Source: Ceratorhiza oryzae-sativae (lineage: Eukaryota; Basidiomycota; Agaricomycetes; Cantharellales; Ceratobasidiaceae). Taken from it: DNA of 64,000 bases. Where the stretch lies: contig JARWMV010000233.1 of the NCBI GenBank assembly GCA_030998015.1, positions 1,550,001 through 1,614,000 of the forward strand, given 5' to 3'. A program made the translations under genes and the position numbers. The notes below the pieces were generated by a model. The model was not told the DNA's origin. It saw only the letters and a program-made list of their open reading frames with translations, and searched no databases. Positions within the stretch are counted from its first letter, which is position 1. Each line of letters starts with the position of its first letter. Shown here one piece after another: positions 61,556-64,000 of this stretch.

Positions 61556-62178
61556 CGAGGGCGAACGTTATGACCTGGGGCGGGTCTGGTGGGTTTAATA
61601 CTGCCAATGCATCATTTTACCAAGCTGGATTGACGGTGTGCACAGACCATATTCTATTTTGGGAGGGGGGACTGCTGCTTTTGGGTGACGCAGGTGAATA
61701 AGCGCCATTCTGGGATATGCCGTTGATCTTGGTTCGAGTCGGGACCGTTGGACACAAACCCCAAAGTCGAACGATACAACGAGCCGAACTACGAGTAAAT
61801 TGAAGCACAATGAGCCGTTTGTGCTGTTTGTTGCAACGACTGAGGCACTGCGCCAACGGCTGTCAACAGCGCAAACACTGTGGATGATGCCACGGGGGGC
61901 GTTGTAACTCGGTATTAACCAGGATAGATACATTCGGCGACGCAAGCCACAGTCCTGCAAAGGCAGGCGACACGAGCCGAGCCTGCCGGATAAGGCTGCG
62001 GTGGCGATGCACTTCTTTGGGCGGGCGCTCAGCAGCACTCACGTGACGTGTGTGGTGGTGTTTGGATTGTGTTTCACGCAGCGCCACACGCACGAGTTGA
62101 AGAACGCAACCACGACGTTGCTGCATACAGCGCGCACGCTCGTTCCCGCCCACGACTTGATAGCTCTTGCACTTTTCG
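61556..62178. promoter_or_regulatory. Shared upstream region of two divergent Rua1-C genes
   Basis: About 620 bp between opposite starts. It includes TCACGTGACG (E-box-like, palindromic CACGTG) at about 62039-62048. Whether it is a bidirectional promoter is inference. Confidence 0.5.
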
Positions 62179-64000
62179 ATGGCGTTGCGAGCACGGTACG
62201 GCCCAGGAAACCGCGCCTGGAGCTACCAGCGCCCGGCGGACGATGCCGAGAACGGCCCGCCGTTGCAGCCATCGGCGTTTGGTCTTGCGCTCTCCGCAGA
62301 GGAGCATACCCCGGCTCCAGACACCCCACTGGAGCAGCTCACACCCGTCACCACTGCGGTAGACGCTGTGCGGGCCGCCAGCGGCGCTGCCAAGGCACGC
62401 ACTCGATCCGACGCCAGCGCTTCGACCGCCGCTGCCCGTGCGGCGCGGGCTGCCAAAGCAAGCGCTGCGAGGAGTGCACGGGCGTCGACGGGGAGCACCC
62501 CAGCGGCGCCAACCTCCGTCGAGGCGGATTCGGCACCGCGCCGGCGGTCAGGGCGCGTTCCCGCCACGACAGCCAAAGCACGTGCGCCGTCGCCCACGCA
62601 TACAGCAGCCCTTCAGCGCACCGCAAAGCGCAAGCGGTCGACCCTCGTCCCCGACGTACTGGACGGGCTTGGTGTCGAATCCGGGTTGGCGCCTGTGCCG
62701 CCTCCGTCCGGTGTCTTGCCCCCGTCTGACGACGGTGCTCTCTCACAAGATGCGGCCGCTCCTCGAGCAACGCGCGGCGCGGGTGCCAAGCGTCCTCGCA
62801 TCTCTCACAAGGTGAGCGTGGATTCGTGGCCACTAGGACCGTTTTTTTCTCGCATTCATGCATTACGTTTCACAGCCACTTGGCCTGTTGTCACCCACTT
62901 ATGCAGTTTTTCCTGGATTTCCTCTTTGTGAAAATCCATTTTTCTTTGTCCGTTGTGTTTTATCACCCCATACTTACCTATATCTATATTTATAGACCTC
63001 GATGCCAAGCTCCCACGAGCAGACGACCCGGACGAGTCCAAGCGTACCACTTTCGGTTCCACGACAACCGCGCCCGACCCGTTTACTGCCCTTTCTGCTG
63101 CCGATCTTTCGTCCAACCAAGAGCAGAATGGCTATGCTCAGTCTGAACGTATGTTTTTTTGTCCTTTGCGTGCGAACTGTTTTTTTTCTGATGTTTCCAC
63201 GTATAGCCGCCACAGCTGCCGCAGCTGCGAACACCGAACGCATGCGCCGTCTCCCACAGGGTGTACCGGTGCATAGCATTCTCAAAGGGCTCTACCGCCG
63301 CTATCCTGTTTCTCAAGTTGGTTTGCCAAAGGAGATCGTCGCGGAGGTGCCGGATCTCGACAAGGGGTACGTGTTGGTCATTCCCCTCTTACGAAGAAGT
63401 ACCATACTGCAACCCGATATTGCTGTCTCTTGCCTTTTTTGCATGTTGTCGTCTCGAACAATAATCGCCTGACGCTTGCCTCTTTGTAGTGTTGTCATGC
63501 CACCGAATACGATCCCGAATGCTGCGCCATTTCTCAATCTCTATGCCCCTCGCCGTACGCGTGGTATTGGTGCCGATAAACATGGTCTTTGCCCGATATG
63601 TGCCGAGCCCCCGAGTCGAGGTGGTCGTGGAAAGGCCTTGATGTTGAATATGAAGGTGGGTGGACGCTCGAGCCTAGGCATGCTGCACAGTCTTTTGTCG
63701 GGTTGCATAACAATGTTGGATCGATTTTTTGCCACCGGCTCCTTATGGATCCAGACAGAAATCCTCCTTAATTACAGACCCATAACGCTTCTCTATCCCA
63801 TTCCGCCCCCATGCCCAACAGCTGAGCGCCTCCTCTGCCAACGCTGTTCGGACCATGCTGCGCGCCACCTGCACACCACGTGACCCACACTCTCCCACCC
63901 CTCCCTCCCAAACCCTGCGCATACAAGATGTATATGCTAACATACTTGCTCTTTGTGTTTCGCAGACGTCCGCGTTCAGTGAGTATAGTCTTTGACGATA
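62179..64000 (+). CDS. Rua1 C-terminal-domain protein, gene 2 (partial, runs off the window)
   Basis: Starts at ATG 62179 (MALRARYGPG...; an upstream exon is possible). An Ala/Ser/Arg-rich disordered first exon ends at about 62811, followed by exons with DDPDESKRTTFGSTTT and RMRRLPQGVPVHSILKGLYRRYPVSQVGLPKEI. The Rua1-C domain begins FLNLYAPRRTRGIGADKHGLCPIC (C-x2-C) with LMLNMK, then an intron to TSAFS at 63967, where the window ends during the next intron. The domain is paralogous to gene 1, but the N-terminal parts share nothing visible. Confidence 0.75.

Overview
The window looks like nuclear DNA of a basidiomycete fungus (Agaricomycetes). The genes have many short GT-AG introns, and the gene set is fungal: AA9 lytic polysaccharide monooxygenase, glycogen synthase with the fungal arginine cluster, MYST acetyltransferase, Rua1-C proteins, and Tf2-like and hAT transposons. 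A Rhizoctonia/Ceratobasidiaceae origin is my inference from the style of these families; no search was run.

Layout. 1-10.3 kb is a nest of two transposons. A hAT element (74-10301, 8-bp duplication CTGGACAC) is split by a full-length Ty3/gypsy chromodomain retrotransposon (2555-9505, 5-bp duplication GCGAC). 10.5-26.6 kb holds housekeeping genes: proteasome beta2/PUP1, a polyQ protein, a chromo-barrel MYST acetyltransferase, glycogen synthase, an AA9 LPMO, a BAR-domain protein and a methyltransferase. 26.7-39.3 kb, all on the minus strand, holds tafazzin, two tandem MFS anion transporters with degenerate remnants of neighbouring genes between them, a YPP1/TTC7-like protein and SUS1. 39.6-49.4 kb holds a cytochrome b561 protein, mitochondrial ribosomal protein uS10m, an unrecognised 234-aa protein, a sugar transporter and peptidyl-tRNA hydrolase. 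50.5-57.9 kb is AT-rich: I count two CpG dinucleotides in about 6.7 kb, and it is bracketed by two tRNA-Arg(ACG) genes in inverted orientation. It contains a dead pogo-type transposon. 58.2-64 kb holds two divergent Rua1-C-domain genes, the second running off the window.

The genes are not an operon or an obvious cluster; they are mostly independent core functions with accessory islands between them. Main observations: (i) the retrotransposon appears self-primed (Tf1 type) and carries an extra cysteine-rich ORF before gag; (ii) all differences between its LTRs are CpG transitions, and the 51-58 kb island is nearly CpG-free, both pointing to CpG-methylation-driven mutation of repeats; (iii) several conserved genes carry single-base deletions that all fit short homopolymers, which looks like base-calling error; (iv) GC-AG introns in two core genes; (v) a tandem duplication that left gene remnants between the two transporters.
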